A stretch of 64,000 bases of DNA, taken from contig CAMYCF010000001.1 in NCBI GenBank assembly GCA_947254375.1, forward strand, positions 418,766 to 482,765, given 5' to 3'. The notes below the pieces were generated by a model that saw only the letters and a program-made list of their open reading frames with translations, had not been told where the DNA came from and searched no databases. Below are positions 23,743-32,664 of this stretch, piece by piece; the first letter of the stretch is position 1, and each line of letters opens with the position of its first letter. The stretch is from an uncultured Mobilibacterium sp. Its GTDB lineage: Bacteria > Bacillota > Clostridia > Peptostreptococcales > Anaerovoracaceae. The position numbers and the translations under genes were made by a program.

Positions 23743-25056
23743 TTACTTCTCTTCGTCGTTCTTTTTGGGTTCTACTTTTACAGCCTCGTTGTATACAAGG
23801 TCGATAGCCTTCTTCGTCTTTACATCTTCTCCGAAATATTTGAGGTTCTCATCGCCTATCATCTTCTTGATGTTCTCGACATCGCTTCCGTACTGAGCCG
23901 CGAACTCTTCGAGTTCCTTCTGTACTTCCTCTTCGGAAGCCTCGATAGCTTCCGCTTCGCAGATAGCTCTGAGGATGATGCGCATAGCTACCCTTCTCTC
24001 AGCCTCTTCCCTGCTCTCATTTCTGATATCTTCCATGGTCTTACCGAGATATCCCATATACTTGTCGAGGGTCAGTCCCTGATATGCGAGTTGCTGCTCC
24101 ATCTCGCGAACTACGTTGTCGATCTCGCTTTCGATCATCGCGTTCGGAACGGAGATCTCGTTTACCTTGTAGAGCTCCTGCAGAGCGGCATCTTTCATAT
24201 AGCTTTCAGCCATTTCGTCTGACTGCTTCTGGAGCTTCTCTGCGATATCCTTCTTGTACTCTTCGAGTGTCTCGAAGTCGCTTACATCGGATGCGAGTTC
24301 ATCGTCTATCTCAGGGAGGGTCTCTTTCTTTACCTCATGTATCTTAGTCTTGAAAACGGCCTCTTTGCCCGCGAGATCCGGCGCATGATAATCCTCAGGG
24401 AAAGTCACGACAACATCGACCTCATCCTCGGCATTCTTACCGATGAGCTGGTCTTCAAATCCCGGTATGAACTGGCCGGAACCGAGCTTGAGCCCATAGT
24501 TCTCCGCAACTCCGCCCGCGAATCTCTCTCCGTCCACGGAACCGTCAAAGTCGATTATGACGGTATCTCCCGACTCGCTCGGACGATCCGTTACCGTATC
24601 CATTCTCGCCTGGCTCTTTCTTACCTTCTCGAGCTCAGCGTTGATCTCATCGTCGCCGATCGTGTAATCGATCCTTTCGATCTCGAGTCCCTTGTACTGA
24701 CCGAGTTCGATCTCAGGGAAGCTCTCAACAGTAGCAGTAACTACGATGTCGTCGCCCTTGTTGATCTCCTTAAGCTCGATCATAGGGGAGTCGACGGCTT
24801 CGATATCGAGTTCCGTAAGCGCGTTCGGATATCCGACTGCGAGCATGTCGTTGATTGCGTCATCGTAAAATACGCCTTCACCGTAGTGGTTCTCGATGAT
24901 CTTTCTCGGCGCTTTGCCCTGTCTGAATCCGTCGATCCTGTACTTATCTTTGTTCTTCTTGTATGCTTCTACGATAGCTTCTTCAAACTCTTCAGGAGTA
25001 AAAACCATCTCGAATTTTACTTTGTTGTCGTTCTTTTCGATAAAATTAAATTTCAT
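23743..25056 (-). CDS. tig: Trigger factor, ribosome-associated chaperone and prolyl isomerase
   Basis: The 437-aa protein has the ribosome-binding N-domain with the signature loop G-F-R-Q-G-K-A-P-R near 44-52. An FKBP-like domain follows (G-D-T-V-I-I-D-F-D-G near 163, F-I-P-G-F-E-D-Q-L-I-G near 196), then the long helical C-domain. Length is normal. GGAAGGGAG precedes the ATG. It heads the chaperone-protease series tig-clpP-clpX. Confidence 0.97.
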   Translation of the reverse strand: MKFNFIEKNDNKVKFEMVFTPEEFEEAIVEAYKKNKDKYRIDGFRQGKAPRKIIENHYGEGVFYDDAINDMLAVGYPNALTELDIEAVDSPMIELKEINKGDDIVVTATVESFPEIELGQYKGLEIERIDYTIGDDEINAELEKVRKSQARMDTVTDRPSESGDTVIIDFDGSVDGERFAGGVAENYGLKLGSGQFIPGFEDQLIGKNAEDEVDVVVTFPEDYHAPDLAGKEAVFKTKIHEVKKETLPEIDDELASDVSDFETLEEYKKDIAEKLQKQSDEMAESYMKDAALQELYKVNEISVPNAMIESEIDNVVREMEQQLAYQGLTLDKYMGYLGKTMEDIRNESREEAERRVAMRIILRAICEAEAIEASEEEVQKELEEFAAQYGSDVENIKKMIGDENLKYFGEDVKTKKAIDLVYNEAVKVEPKKNDEEK

Positions 25057-25090
25057 TTACCGGCTCCCTTCCATCGCCTTCAGCGGTTTT

Positions 25091-25780
25091 CTAAAAATTA
25101 AATTCCATATTTTCTTCGGTTTCCCGATGTTTACATTCTTCCGTTTCGCCCTCGGCGAGTTCTTCCTTCGTCATGAACCCACGCTGGAGCTTCGATCTTT
25201 CCTCGGCACGGAGGCCGTGCTTCTCTGCGAGCTTGCACGAGATGTCCCTGAAGTCCTTCTCGTCTCCGTGATACAGCTCGATCTCCATCTCCATGATGTC
25301 AGCGTCGCAGTACTTGCCGTGTATAACGCCTTCGTCAAAAGCGAGCGCGCTTATGGACCTTCCGGTATCGATCTTCAACCACCGTCTCGTAAAATCCATT
25401 TCCACCTGCTTCACGAGCTTCCTATCTCCCGCCGCCTTGTATAAAACATCGTAAGCGTAGCTCGATTCGAACGCATCGATATTCGGCGCTTTTGCAAAAC
25501 GCTCGTCCGTTATAACGAGGTTCAGCTCTTCTCTCGAATGGAGACCGCGATCCACATCGTTGTCCCATTTGATCGTAGCGGTCATCCTGTCGTTTTCGCG
25601 CCTTATCCTGTATGCGATACCGGCACGGCGGAGGTCTTCGTTCTCCGTATCGAAGTAGACCGCATGCATATCGATATCTTCAACCATAGCCCTATCGACA
25701 GATCCGTCGAGCAAAGGATCGTTGATGACCCTGTCTATCGTCGCCCTGTCGCCGAGCCTATACTTGAACTCTTTTTCCAT
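25091..25780 (-). CDS. CYTH-domain (triphosphate tunnel) protein
   Basis: With the ATG at 25780 the protein is 229 aa and begins M-E-K-E-F-K-Y-R-L, giving the E-x-E-x-K metal motif that defines CYTH enzymes. A longer frame upstream lacks a ribosome-binding site; GGAG lies 7 bases before this ATG. Further tunnel strands include R-I-R-R-E, T-I-K-W-D and a C-terminal M-E-M-E-I-E-L. CYTH proteins hydrolyse inorganic triphosphate or related nucleotides; the substrate here is unknown. It has a strong promoter of its own and lies upstream of tig. Confidence 0.85.
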   Translation of the reverse strand: MEKEFKYRLGDRATIDRVINDPLLDGSVDRAMVEDIDMHAVYFDTENEDLRRAGIAYRIRRENDRMTATIKWDNDVDRGLHSREELNLVITDERFAKAPNIDAFESSYAYDVLYKAAGDRKLVKQVEMDFTRRWLKIDTGRSISALAFDEGVIHGKYCDADIMEMEIELYHGDEKDFRDISCKLAEKHGLRAEERSKLQRGFMTKEELAEGETEECKHRETEENMEFNF

Positions 25781-25843
25781 ATCAACTCCATTGATCTCAC
25801 AATATCCTGACCGCGGCTTCGGCCGCATTCACTCAATTAATTA

Positions 25844-25872
25844 ATTGTACGGACATTTTACCGCATTGTCAA
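25844..25872 (-). promoter_or_regulatory. Promoter of the CYTH-tig transcript
   Basis: Minus strand TTGACA (25867-25872), 17-bp spacer, TACAAT (25844-25849). The 5' UTR then contains a GCGGC-CGAA-GCCGC tetraloop hairpin (25814-25827). Confidence 0.8.
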
Positions 25873-25898
25873 TCTATATTTACCGCGGCTAAGCCTTG

Positions 25899-26708
25899 TC
25901 ATGAAAGCTTTTTGAGCTTTATCCTCGTCCTGTCCGACGATAAAAGTCGGTTCGTCATATCGATAAAACTATCCGACAGATCGCTGGCGTAACATCTGCA
26001 GTTGGAATCGCCCGTATCGTCTCCCGGATCCGCGAGCATGTCGCGTTCTTCCAGTATCTTTTTCGCCAGCTTCACGACCTCCGCCGACGAATCGTAGAGT
26101 TTCAGCTGAGGATAAAAATGCGATATCCTGTGGGCGATCAGAGGATAGTGTGTGCAGCCCAGTATGAGCCTTTCGAAATCACCGTTCTCCACGAATTCGT
26201 CCATGTAGAACCTTATCGTGAGGTCCATGATCTCGTTGTCGATGATCCCCTCCTCGATGAGCGGAACGAACGCCGGGCATGCCAGGCTCTCCGTCTCTAT
26301 CCCCGGAGAAAGCTCTTCGAGCGTCTTCTCGTACACCCTGCTCGCTATCGTGACCTTCGTACCTATTATCCCGACTTTGCCGTTCCCGTCCTCGGCGACC
26401 TTGCGGGCCGTCGGTTCGACGACACCTATTATCGGCACTTCCGGGAATTCTTCCCTGAGATATTCGAGCGCCATTGCCGTAACGGTATTGCAGGCTATGA
26501 CGACGAGTTTGACATCCTTGCTCAGGAGATATCCGACTATATCCTTTGCGAACCGCCTGATCGTCTCGGGCGACTTCGAGCCGTACGGCGTCCTCGCCGT
26601 ATCCCCGTAGTATATGACCTTCTCGTTCGGAAGAGTTTTATTCAGAATGGCTACGCTCGTAAGGCCTCCGAGCCCGGAGTCAAAAAATCCGATAGGCCTG
26701 TTATCCAT
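25899..26708 (-). CDS. murI: Glutamate racemase
   Basis: The ATG at 26708, preceded by AGGAAA, gives a 269-aa enzyme starting P-I-G-F-F-D-S-G-L-G-G. The two catalytic cysteines are in V-I-A-C-N-T-V-T-A and I-L-G-C-T-H-Y-P. It makes D-glutamate for peptidoglycan. A longer open frame upstream is an artefact: it translates the tRNA-Leu gene. The tail after the second Cys includes a short Cys-containing insert (D-S-N-C-R-C-Y). Confidence 0.95.
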   Translation of the reverse strand: MDNRPIGFFDSGLGGLTSVAILNKTLPNEKVIYYGDTARTPYGSKSPETIRRFAKDIVGYLLSKDVKLVVIACNTVTAMALEYLREEFPEVPIIGVVEPTARKVAEDGNGKVGIIGTKVTIASRVYEKTLEELSPGIETESLACPAFVPLIEEGIIDNEIMDLTIRFYMDEFVENGDFERLILGCTHYPLIAHRISHFYPQLKLYDSSAEVVKLAKKILEERDMLADPGDDTGDSNCRCYASDLSDSFIDMTNRLLSSDRTRIKLKKLS

Positions 26709-26752
26709 GGTATTTCCTTTCGAATCCTTTCGAAAAAACCGCCGTTTGGCGT

Positions 26753-26780
26753 AAAAAAAGCCCCGGCTTTCAGCAAGGGC
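26753..26780 (-). terminator. Terminator after tRNA-Leu
   Basis: GCCC (26760-26763) pairs with GGGC (26777-26780) and is followed by seven T on the minus strand. It lies just after the encoded CCA. Confidence 0.75.
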
Positions 26781-26782
26781 AT

Positions 26783-26868
26783 TGGTGCGGATGGAGGGAC
26801 TCGAACCCTCATGATTTGTGGTCACACGGACCTGAACCGTGCGCGTCTGCCAATTCCGCCACATCCGC
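26783..26868 (-). tRNA. tRNA-Leu (anticodon CAG)
   Basis: 86 nt including an encoded CCA. Acceptor GCGGATG/CATCCGC, D-stem GCG/CGC, anticodon stem CACGG/CCGTG with loop TTCAGGT (anticodon CAG), a long variable arm, and T-stem GAGGG/CCCTC with TTCGAGT. The long variable arm fits leucine class II tRNA. Confidence 0.97.
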
Positions 26869-26908
26869 CTATTGCAGAGCAAAACCGTTTCTCAAAAACG
26901 GCTTTGTT

Positions 26909-26937
26909 ATTATACTATGATACGCCCCGCATGTCAA
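26909..26937 (-). promoter_or_regulatory. Consensus sigma-A promoter of tRNA-Leu
   Basis: Minus strand TTGACA (26932-26937), 17-bp spacer and TATAAT (26909-26914), a perfect match to consensus. Confidence 0.92.
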
Positions 26938-27035
26938 CCGCCCATTTTTCAGTATTTTCAAGGCATGCGGGCAGTCAGCGGCACGGCGACGGTATGCTGC
27001 GCCCTCAGCATATTTTCACGTCACCTGTCACCGGA

Positions 27036-27548
27036 TTAAAAATCGTGCCACTCGCACGCCTTACAGATCTCGATCCAATTATCTTTTTTCTTAAATCTGT
27101 CCGGCATACACTCCAACTTAAACAATCCTGCGGGGATATCTCTTATCCCGACGCAGATATATGAATCTATAATTTCATCGATCATCGGGCACATCACCTC
27201 ATCGGGCGCACTTTTATTTTCCCACGAGAAGTTGCTTCTTTCATAAAAATCCAAAAAGCCGTGCCAATCGCATTTCCTACAGACCTCTATCCGGTTATCC
27301 TTCCGTTGAAACTTATCAGGTATCCCGCGACCGGGTTCACGACTGCGCGTTTCACCGTTTATCAACACACATGCATCAAACTCTATGCCCTCATCTATAA
27401 GCGGGCACATTACGGCTTTCGGCATAGTTCCCGTGCTCTCGCCGTTTACTACTACATCCGAAAGCTGCGATACCTCCGATGAAGAAACAGTCCTTTCGAG
27501 AGTCGAAAACCCGTCCATAATTACTTCAACAGCATTAAGTTCATACAT
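27036..27548 (-). CDS. Uncharacterised protein with two copies of a four-cysteine module
   Basis: The 170-aa protein contains the same module twice: residues 42-97 (C48, C60, C90, C93) and 114-170 (C120, C132, C162, C165). Each runs V-M-C-P-x-I-D-E, then a Cys, then P-D-x-F-x-x-K-D-N-x-I-E-x-C-x-x-C-x-W-H. The spacing suggests a zinc-binding fold per copy. Small single-copy proteins of this shape occur in Firmicutes without known function. GAGGAATT precedes the ATG. It is more AT-rich than its neighbours, which may point to recent acquisition. Confidence 0.75.
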   Translation of the reverse strand: MYELNAVEVIMDGFSTLERTVSSSEVSQLSDVVVNGESTGTMPKAVMCPLIDEGIEFDACVLINGETRSREPGRGIPDKFQRKDNRIEVCRKCDWHGFLDFYERSNFSWENKSAPDEVMCPMIDEIIDSYICVGIRDIPAGLFKLECMPDRFKKKDNWIEICKACEWHDF

Positions 27549-27617
27549 AATTCCTCACCGCCTTCCATGCACTTATTTTACCGCTTTCGCCCATTTTAAA
27601 AAATCGTTTTATGTACC

Positions 27618-27645
27618 AAAAAAGGTCCGCATCGAGATGCGGACC
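27618..27645 (-). terminator. Terminator of the DUF1292 gene
   Basis: Perfect 9-bp stem GGTCCGCAT/ATGCGGACC with a CGAG loop, followed by six T on the minus strand. Confidence 0.9.
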
Positions 27646-27677
27646 TTCAAAATATTCATTTTATTCGCATCCGATTT

Positions 27678-27983
27678 CTATTCTTCTTCCATCTGCTTCT
27701 CGAATTCGGCTACGGCTTTATTGAACTCTTCCTCGTCGTCGATCTCTTTGATCTCGAACTCTTCGTCGTTTTCGTGATATGCATATCCGTAGATATATAC
27801 GTCGTCCGTACCGTCGTCAGGTGCGAACGCGATATATTCTTTGCCTTCGCATTCGAAAACTCCGAGGATCAGGCAATCTACAGCCGTATCGTCGTCGAAC
27901 TCCAAAGTGATATAGTCTTCGTCTTCGATGATTTCCTCTTCTATTTCTTCAATGATAATGTCTTTGTTTTTTTCTTCTGACAT
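27678..27983 (-). CDS. DUF1292 family protein
   Basis: The ATG at 27983 gives 101 aa, very acidic. The central D-C-L-I-L-G-V-F-E-C-E-G-K-E-Y-I-A-F-A-P is the DUF1292 core seen in Firmicutes (YrzB group). Function unknown. The long frame extending upstream lacks a ribosome-binding site. The gene follows uvrC on the same strand and ends in a strong terminator. Confidence 0.85.
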   Translation of the reverse strand: MSEEKNKDIIIEEIEEEIIEDEDYITLEFDDDTAVDCLILGVFECEGKEYIAFAPDDGTDDVYIYGYAYHENDEEFEIKEIDDEEEFNKAVAEFEKQMEEE

Positions 27984-28070
27984 AGCACTTCTCCTTTTCC
28001 TTTTGCTTACCACAATATAACACGAATGAAGGGCTTTAGCAATAGCAATAAAAAGCTCGCGCATCCGCCG

Positions 28071-30050
28071 TTATTTCTCTTTTGCGAAATATCCGATAAC
28101 ACTCTCCGCCGCCTTCGAATTCATCCCGGGAACGTCCAGAAGCTCTTCGTACGTCGCTTTTCTGACGCCGTCTATGCTCCTGAATCTTTCCATGAGGGCC
28201 TTGCGACGGGTCGCACCGATGCCCGGTATGTTTTCGAGACCCGACGCCGTCATCTTCTTTCCGCGCACGTTCCTCTGGAACGTTATCGCGAAGCGATGCA
28301 CCTCTTCCTGCATCGTCCCGAAATAGCTGAACAGGAGCCTGTCGCCGTGGAGCTCGATCTCGCTCCCGTCCGAAAAAACGACCGCCCTCGTCCTGTGTGC
28401 ATCGTCTTTTGCGAGACCGATCACGGGGATCGGGACGTTCATCGCATCTGTAACGGTTTTTACCGCCCTCACATGGCCGAGTCCGCCGTCTATCACAATG
28501 AGATCCGGGTACTTCTCGAATCCGCGGTCGCCCTGTTTCGCCCGTTTCAGCCTTCTGTATATCATCTCGCGGTGGGCACCGTAGTCGTCACCGGAGACCG
28601 CGGTTTTTATCCTGAACTTCCTATAGTCCTTTCGCTGCGCTTCTTTACCTTCATACACGACCATCGCACCGACGGTATCGATGCCGTTCAGGTTCGACAC
28701 GTCGTAGATCTCGAGTCTGTACTCCCTTTCGTCGCCTTCCGGTATCGTCCTCGCGATCGCCCCGCCTGCCGCCGCCGCACGCTCGACCACCGCGGACAGC
28801 TTCCGCCGCAGCTCGTCCCGCCGCTCCCTCTCGCGTGCCGCTTTCTCGTCTATCGACTTCGAAAGCTCGATCGCGTCGTCCTCAGCCAACCTGAGCACCG
28901 CCCGCTTGCGTCCGCGCTCCGGCACCGTGATCCTCGTCTTGTGGAAAGTGTCAGACCCGGCCTCGCCGTTGCTGCGGTTCTGAACGTTCAGGACCTCCTC
29001 CAGGATTTCCTTATCCTCTATATTTCTCGGCAGGATTATCTCCTTCGGAAGGGCGAGGGCCGTCGTATAGAACTGCTCTATGAATGCCCGGAGCGCCTCT
29101 TCGGGGCGGGTCCCCGCCGGAGCCGCCGAAGCCGGAGGCTCTGAAGGCGAATCCGCTTCCCCGAAAGGCGCGCTGCCCGAGACCGAAGCCTCCCCCGAGC
29201 TCATCGAAAAAGTTTCCCTGCCGATCAGCTTGCCGTCCCTGACCTGGTAGCGCGCGACCGTCGTCGCCCTGCCCGTATCGATCGGGATCAGGACGTCCAT
29301 ATCGCTTTCCGCCACCATCGACGCCCTCTGCGTCTGCGACAGCCTCGCGAGCGCCTCGATATTGTCCCTGTATTTCGCCGCCTCCTCGTACCTCATATCG
29401 TCGGAGGCTTCCTGCATCTTCTTCCTGAGCTTCGCTGTCAGGGCGGCATCGTTTCCGGAGAGTATGTCCGTTATCTCGCGGATCATCTCCATGTATTTTT
29501 CTCTATCGACGTCGTTCACGCACATCCCCTCGCACCGCTCTATAAAATACGAGAGGCAAGGCCGAGCGTTTTTAGGGAAGGTGAGCTGCCTGCACTGTTT
29601 TACCGGGTAGATCTCGCCGATCATCTCGATTATTTTTTTTACCGCACCGCTGTCGGAATACGGGCCGAAATACCGGCTCCCGTACCTGCCCCTACGCCTC
29701 GTCCTTATTATCCGCGGATACTCCTCACCGAGGGTGACCTCGATGTACGGGTACGTCTTGTCGTCTTTCAGGAGGATGTTGTAGTGCGGCTCATATTTTT
29801 TTATGAGGTTGCATTCCAAAATGAGAGCCTCCGTCTCTGTAGCGCACGTTATGTACTCGAACTCCGCTACATTCCGGATCATAGCTCTCAGCTTCGGATC
29901 GGTCTGCGACGACCTGCGGAAATACTGTCTCAGCCTGTTCCGCAGATTCACCGCTTTTCCCACATATATGACCCTTCCGATGCCGTCCTTGTGCATGTAG
30001 ACACCCGGCACCGTCGGTACTTTTTTCAGTTCTTCCTCGATGTCGAACAT
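28071..30050 (-). CDS. uvrC: Excinuclease ABC subunit C
   Basis: The 659-aa nuclease makes both incisions in nucleotide excision repair. The GIY-YIG domain opens P-G-V-Y-M-H-K-D and has V-I-Y-V-G-K-A. A UVR segment lies near 205-240 and the RNase H-like endonuclease domain is in the C-terminal half (D-G-G-L-G-H). The last 60 residues are helix-hairpin-helix (I-P-G-I-G-A-T-R-R). A Ser/Pro/Ala-rich insert around 285-320 lengthens the linker. It ends 3 bp before the next stop region and is close to the carboxypeptidase-like gene. Confidence 0.97.
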   Translation of the reverse strand: MFDIEEELKKVPTVPGVYMHKDGIGRVIYVGKAVNLRNRLRQYFRRSSQTDPKLRAMIRNVAEFEYITCATETEALILECNLIKKYEPHYNILLKDDKTYPYIEVTLGEEYPRIIRTRRRGRYGSRYFGPYSDSGAVKKIIEMIGEIYPVKQCRQLTFPKNARPCLSYFIERCEGMCVNDVDREKYMEMIREITDILSGNDAALTAKLRKKMQEASDDMRYEEAAKYRDNIEALARLSQTQRASMVAESDMDVLIPIDTGRATTVARYQVRDGKLIGRETFSMSSGEASVSGSAPFGEADSPSEPPASAAPAGTRPEEALRAFIEQFYTTALALPKEIILPRNIEDKEILEEVLNVQNRSNGEAGSDTFHKTRITVPERGRKRAVLRLAEDDAIELSKSIDEKAARERERRDELRRKLSAVVERAAAAGGAIARTIPEGDEREYRLEIYDVSNLNGIDTVGAMVVYEGKEAQRKDYRKFRIKTAVSGDDYGAHREMIYRRLKRAKQGDRGFEKYPDLIVIDGGLGHVRAVKTVTDAMNVPIPVIGLAKDDAHRTRAVVFSDGSEIELHGDRLLFSYFGTMQEEVHRFAITFQRNVRGKKMTASGLENIPGIGATRRKALMERFRSIDGVRKATYEELLDVPGMNSKAAESVIGYFAKEK

Positions 30051-30053
30051 TTT

Positions 30054-31445
30054 CTAAAAACTGTAAGGGCCCCCCCTGTTCCTGAATCTGTCCTCTTCCA
30101 TTTGCTTCAGCGCCAGCCTTCTTATCTCTTCCTTGCGCTTCGCCGCGCGCAGCCTTTTTATCCTCTTCTTCCGCGCCCTTATCCTGAAGATCTCGATCAC
30201 GAGCGCGAGGATCACCAGGCAGATAATGACGGTCGCTAAATTTGAGATGTATATCTTTGACGGTAACCAGCCTTTTTTTATGTCCTCGTTGACTACGAGA
30301 GGGACCGTCCCCTTGAGCTCGTCGGCGACATATATCCTGTACTCGCCCGCGCGCGTGCCGGCTTTTACCGGCGCCTCTAACTTATCGTCTATGACGACCT
30401 GCGTTTTTACCAGGCTCTTGCTCCCCTCCGGAGGGATGTATACGAACCCCTTCCTCTCGGTGCACACCGGCGCCCTCGTCTTGGCGGCGCCGTGGATCTT
30501 TATTTTGCCGACTTCCTTGCCTTTTTTGACTATGACGTTCCGCGTGACCTTCGAAAATCCGTAATCCATTATCGTAGGGAATGCGGATGATATCGAAGTC
30601 TTGTTGACACCGTGGAGCACTCCCGCGAGGATCATATCGTCCTGTTCGGCGAATCCGATGTACGTCGCTCCGGTATCGGGCGCACTTCCGGAGACGAGTC
30701 CCCCGATCATACCCTTATACTTCGTCTGACCGTTCGCACCCGTCGAAAGGTCGTCGGTACTCGTTATATCCTTTGCAGGGGTGCTGTTGATCGCTTTAGT
30801 CGTATATGAAGTCGTTCCGATTATTTGCTCCAGGAGCGGGTACCTATAAGCCGCCACCGCTATCGCCGCCGTATCGGCCGCCGTCGTGTACTGGCCGCCC
30901 TCTTCCGCTCCCGTGACGTTCACGTAATGGGTGTTTTTGAGGCCCATCTGCTGGACCTTCGCGTTCATCGCCTCGACGAAAGAAGCCTCGTCGCTGTAAG
31001 AGTATATCGCGAGAGCTCTTGCGGCATCGTCCGAGCCCGTCATCAGCAGTATATATATGAGGTCCCTTATGTAGAGATCCTCGCCCGCCTTGAAATACAT
31101 GCCTTCCTTCACGGCATCGTCCGGGATCCTGAACCTGTTGTCAAGCTCCTTTTCGCTGCGCATGTTGTCGAGGAGGACCATCGCCGTCATCAGCTTCGCG
31201 CCGTTACCGGGTTGTATTTTTTTGTCGGGGTTGTATGTAAAAACATTTTCCGAGGTGGAAACGGACATAATAAAAGCCGACTCCGCGGCAACAGACGGTG
31301 GAGCCGTTGCAGCCGAAACGGAGCCCAAGTCAAAAGTGACTGCCATCCATGCGAGAAGCACGGACAGGGCAGTCACTTTGATCATGTTCGATCGTTTTAG
31401 CCTTAAACTATGTCTGTTTCTATCGCATGACTTATTTATTATCAT
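30054..31445 (-). CDS. D-alanyl-D-alanine carboxypeptidase-like protein lacking the active-site motifs
   Basis: The 463-aa protein has a signal peptide, a serine-type carboxypeptidase (DacF/PBP5-like) fold, a C-terminal beta domain, a membrane helix (about 400-422) and an Arg/Lys-rich cytosolic tail. All three penicillin-binding motifs are changed. S-x-x-K is P-G-N-G-A-K (N83 for Ser), S-x-N is G-S-D near 139-141, and K-T-G is V-S-G near 253-255. Only the motif-1 Lys86 is kept. It is therefore probably not an enzyme but a binding or scaffold protein. The start is uncertain: ATGs at 31445 and 31385 both give a plausible signal sequence; it overlaps serC. Confidence 0.8.
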   Translation of the reverse strand: MIINKSCDRNRHSLRLKRSNMIKVTALSVLLAWMAVTFDLGSVSAATAPPSVAAESAFIMSVSTSENVFTYNPDKKIQPGNGAKLMTAMVLLDNMRSEKELDNRFRIPDDAVKEGMYFKAGEDLYIRDLIYILLMTGSDDAARALAIYSYSDEASFVEAMNAKVQQMGLKNTHYVNVTGAEEGGQYTTAADTAAIAVAAYRYPLLEQIIGTTSYTTKAINSTPAKDITSTDDLSTGANGQTKYKGMIGGLVSGSAPDTGATYIGFAEQDDMILAGVLHGVNKTSISSAFPTIMDYGFSKVTRNVIVKKGKEVGKIKIHGAAKTRAPVCTERKGFVYIPPEGSKSLVKTQVVIDDKLEAPVKAGTRAGEYRIYVADELKGTVPLVVNEDIKKGWLPSKIYISNLATVIICLVILALVIEIFRIRARKKRIKRLRAAKRKEEIRRLALKQMEEDRFRNRGGPYSF

Positions 31446-32523
31446 GCTCAAATTCTATCATATACTCTATCAGCCTGTCTACGCCTTCCTCAGGCATTGC
31501 GTTGTAAAGACTGGCTCTCATGCCGCCGACGGATCTGTGTCCGGCGAGGTTGATCATTCCTTTTTCTTTCGCTCCGGCGATGAACTTTTTATCGAGTTCG
31601 GCATCTCCTGTAACAAAAGTGATATTCATAAGAGAACGGTCCTCTTTTGCGACCGTCGACTTGAACATTTCGCTTTTATCGAGATAGTCGTAGAGCTTCT
31701 GTGCCTTTTTAACGTCTTTATCGTGCATAGCCGCGATGCCGCCGTTCGCCTTGAGGTATTTGAAGACTTCTCCCGCGATGTAGATGGACCAGCAAGGAGG
31801 CGTGTTGTATGCCGAGCCCTTGTCGGCGTGGATCGCATAGTTGAGATAAATAGGAGTCTTTTCATCGGCATATCCGACGAGGTCTTTCCTTACGATGACG
31901 ATCGTAACGCCCGCAGGTGCGATGTTCTTCTGAGCTCCCGCGTAGATGAGGCCGAACTTCGAAACGTCGACTTCTTCCGAAAGGATGCAGGACGACATGT
32001 CGGCTACGAGCAGATGATCTCCGATGTCAGGGAGCTCGTTGTAGTGAGTTCCGTAGATCGTGTTGTTGTAGCAAATGTGGACGTAGTCTACGTCAGGCCT
32101 GATATCTTCAGGTTTTACCTTAGGAATGTACGAGAAAACATCTTCTTCGGAGCTCGCAACGACTTTGATGTCGCCGTACTTGCACGCTTCCTGATAAGCC
32201 TTCTTCGCCCAGCTTCCCGTTACGATGTAGTCAGCCTTCTTCGATTTCGTCAAAAGGTTGAGCGGTACCATGGAAAACTGAAGTGTGCCGCCGCCCTGTA
32301 CGAAGAGGACGTAATAGTCGTCCGGAATATTCATGAGATCCCTCAGGTTCTGCTCAGCGTCTTCGAGGATCTTCTTGAACGTAGCAGATCTGTGGCTCAT
32401 CTCCATTACCGACTGGCCCGAACCTTCGTAATCCGTTATCTCCGCGCCCGCTTTTTCAAGGACTTCAAGCGGTAAAACGGAAGGTCCCGCCGAAAAATTG
32501 ATAACTCTATGTTTATTCTCCAT
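31432..32523 (-). CDS. serC: Phosphoserine aminotransferase
   Basis: The 363-aa PLP enzyme converts 3-phosphohydroxypyruvate to phosphoserine. It opens I-N-F-S-A-G-P-S-V-L-P. The PLP lysine lies in Y-A-G-A-Q-K-N-I-A-P-A-G, and it ends with an R-A-S-L-Y-N-A segment. The ATG at 32523 is chosen because CGGAGG lies 7 bases before it; the upstream ATG would overlap that site. It is divergent from serA. Confidence 0.95.
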   Translation of the reverse strand: MENKHRVINFSAGPSVLPLEVLEKAGAEITDYEGSGQSVMEMSHRSATFKKILEDAEQNLRDLMNIPDDYYVLFVQGGGTLQFSMVPLNLLTKSKKADYIVTGSWAKKAYQEACKYGDIKVVASSEEDVFSYIPKVKPEDIRPDVDYVHICYNNTIYGTHYNELPDIGDHLLVADMSSCILSEEVDVSKFGLIYAGAQKNIAPAGVTIVIVRKDLVGYADEKTPIYLNYAIHADKGSAYNTPPCWSIYIAGEVFKYLKANGGIAAMHDKDVKKAQKLYDYLDKSEMFKSTVAKEDRSLMNITFVTGDAELDKKFIAGAKEKGMINLAGHRSVGGMRASLYNAMPEEGVDRLIEYMIEFEHDNK

Positions 32524-32559
32524 TTTCATACCTCCGAGATTCATTTTAAATACTGTTTG

Positions 32560-32588
32560 ATTGTAACATTTGGTGCGTTGAAAGTAAA
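32560..32588 (-). promoter_or_regulatory. Promoter of serC
   Basis: Minus strand TTTACT (32583-32588), 17-bp spacer, TACAAT (32560-32565). Its -35 box overlaps the serA -35 region on the other strand. Confidence 0.65.
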
Positions 32589-32606
32589 GGCGAACGATGT
32601 TATACT
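32578..32606 (+). promoter_or_regulatory. Promoter of serA
   Basis: TTGAAA (32578-32583), 17-bp spacer, TATACT (32601-32606). It is back-to-back with the serC promoter. Confidence 0.75.
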
Positions 32607-32664
32607 GTACAATGTTGATGAAAGATTAACGAATTTTTTGATACATCGCTCAGGAGGTCAAACA

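Noticed and set aside
22325..23896. A 523-codon plus-strand open frame
   Set aside because: It is antisense to clpX and clpP and has the composition of a shadow.
26709..26882. N-terminal extension of murI
   Set aside because: It is a translation of the tRNA-Leu gene; the true start has a ribosome-binding site at 26708.
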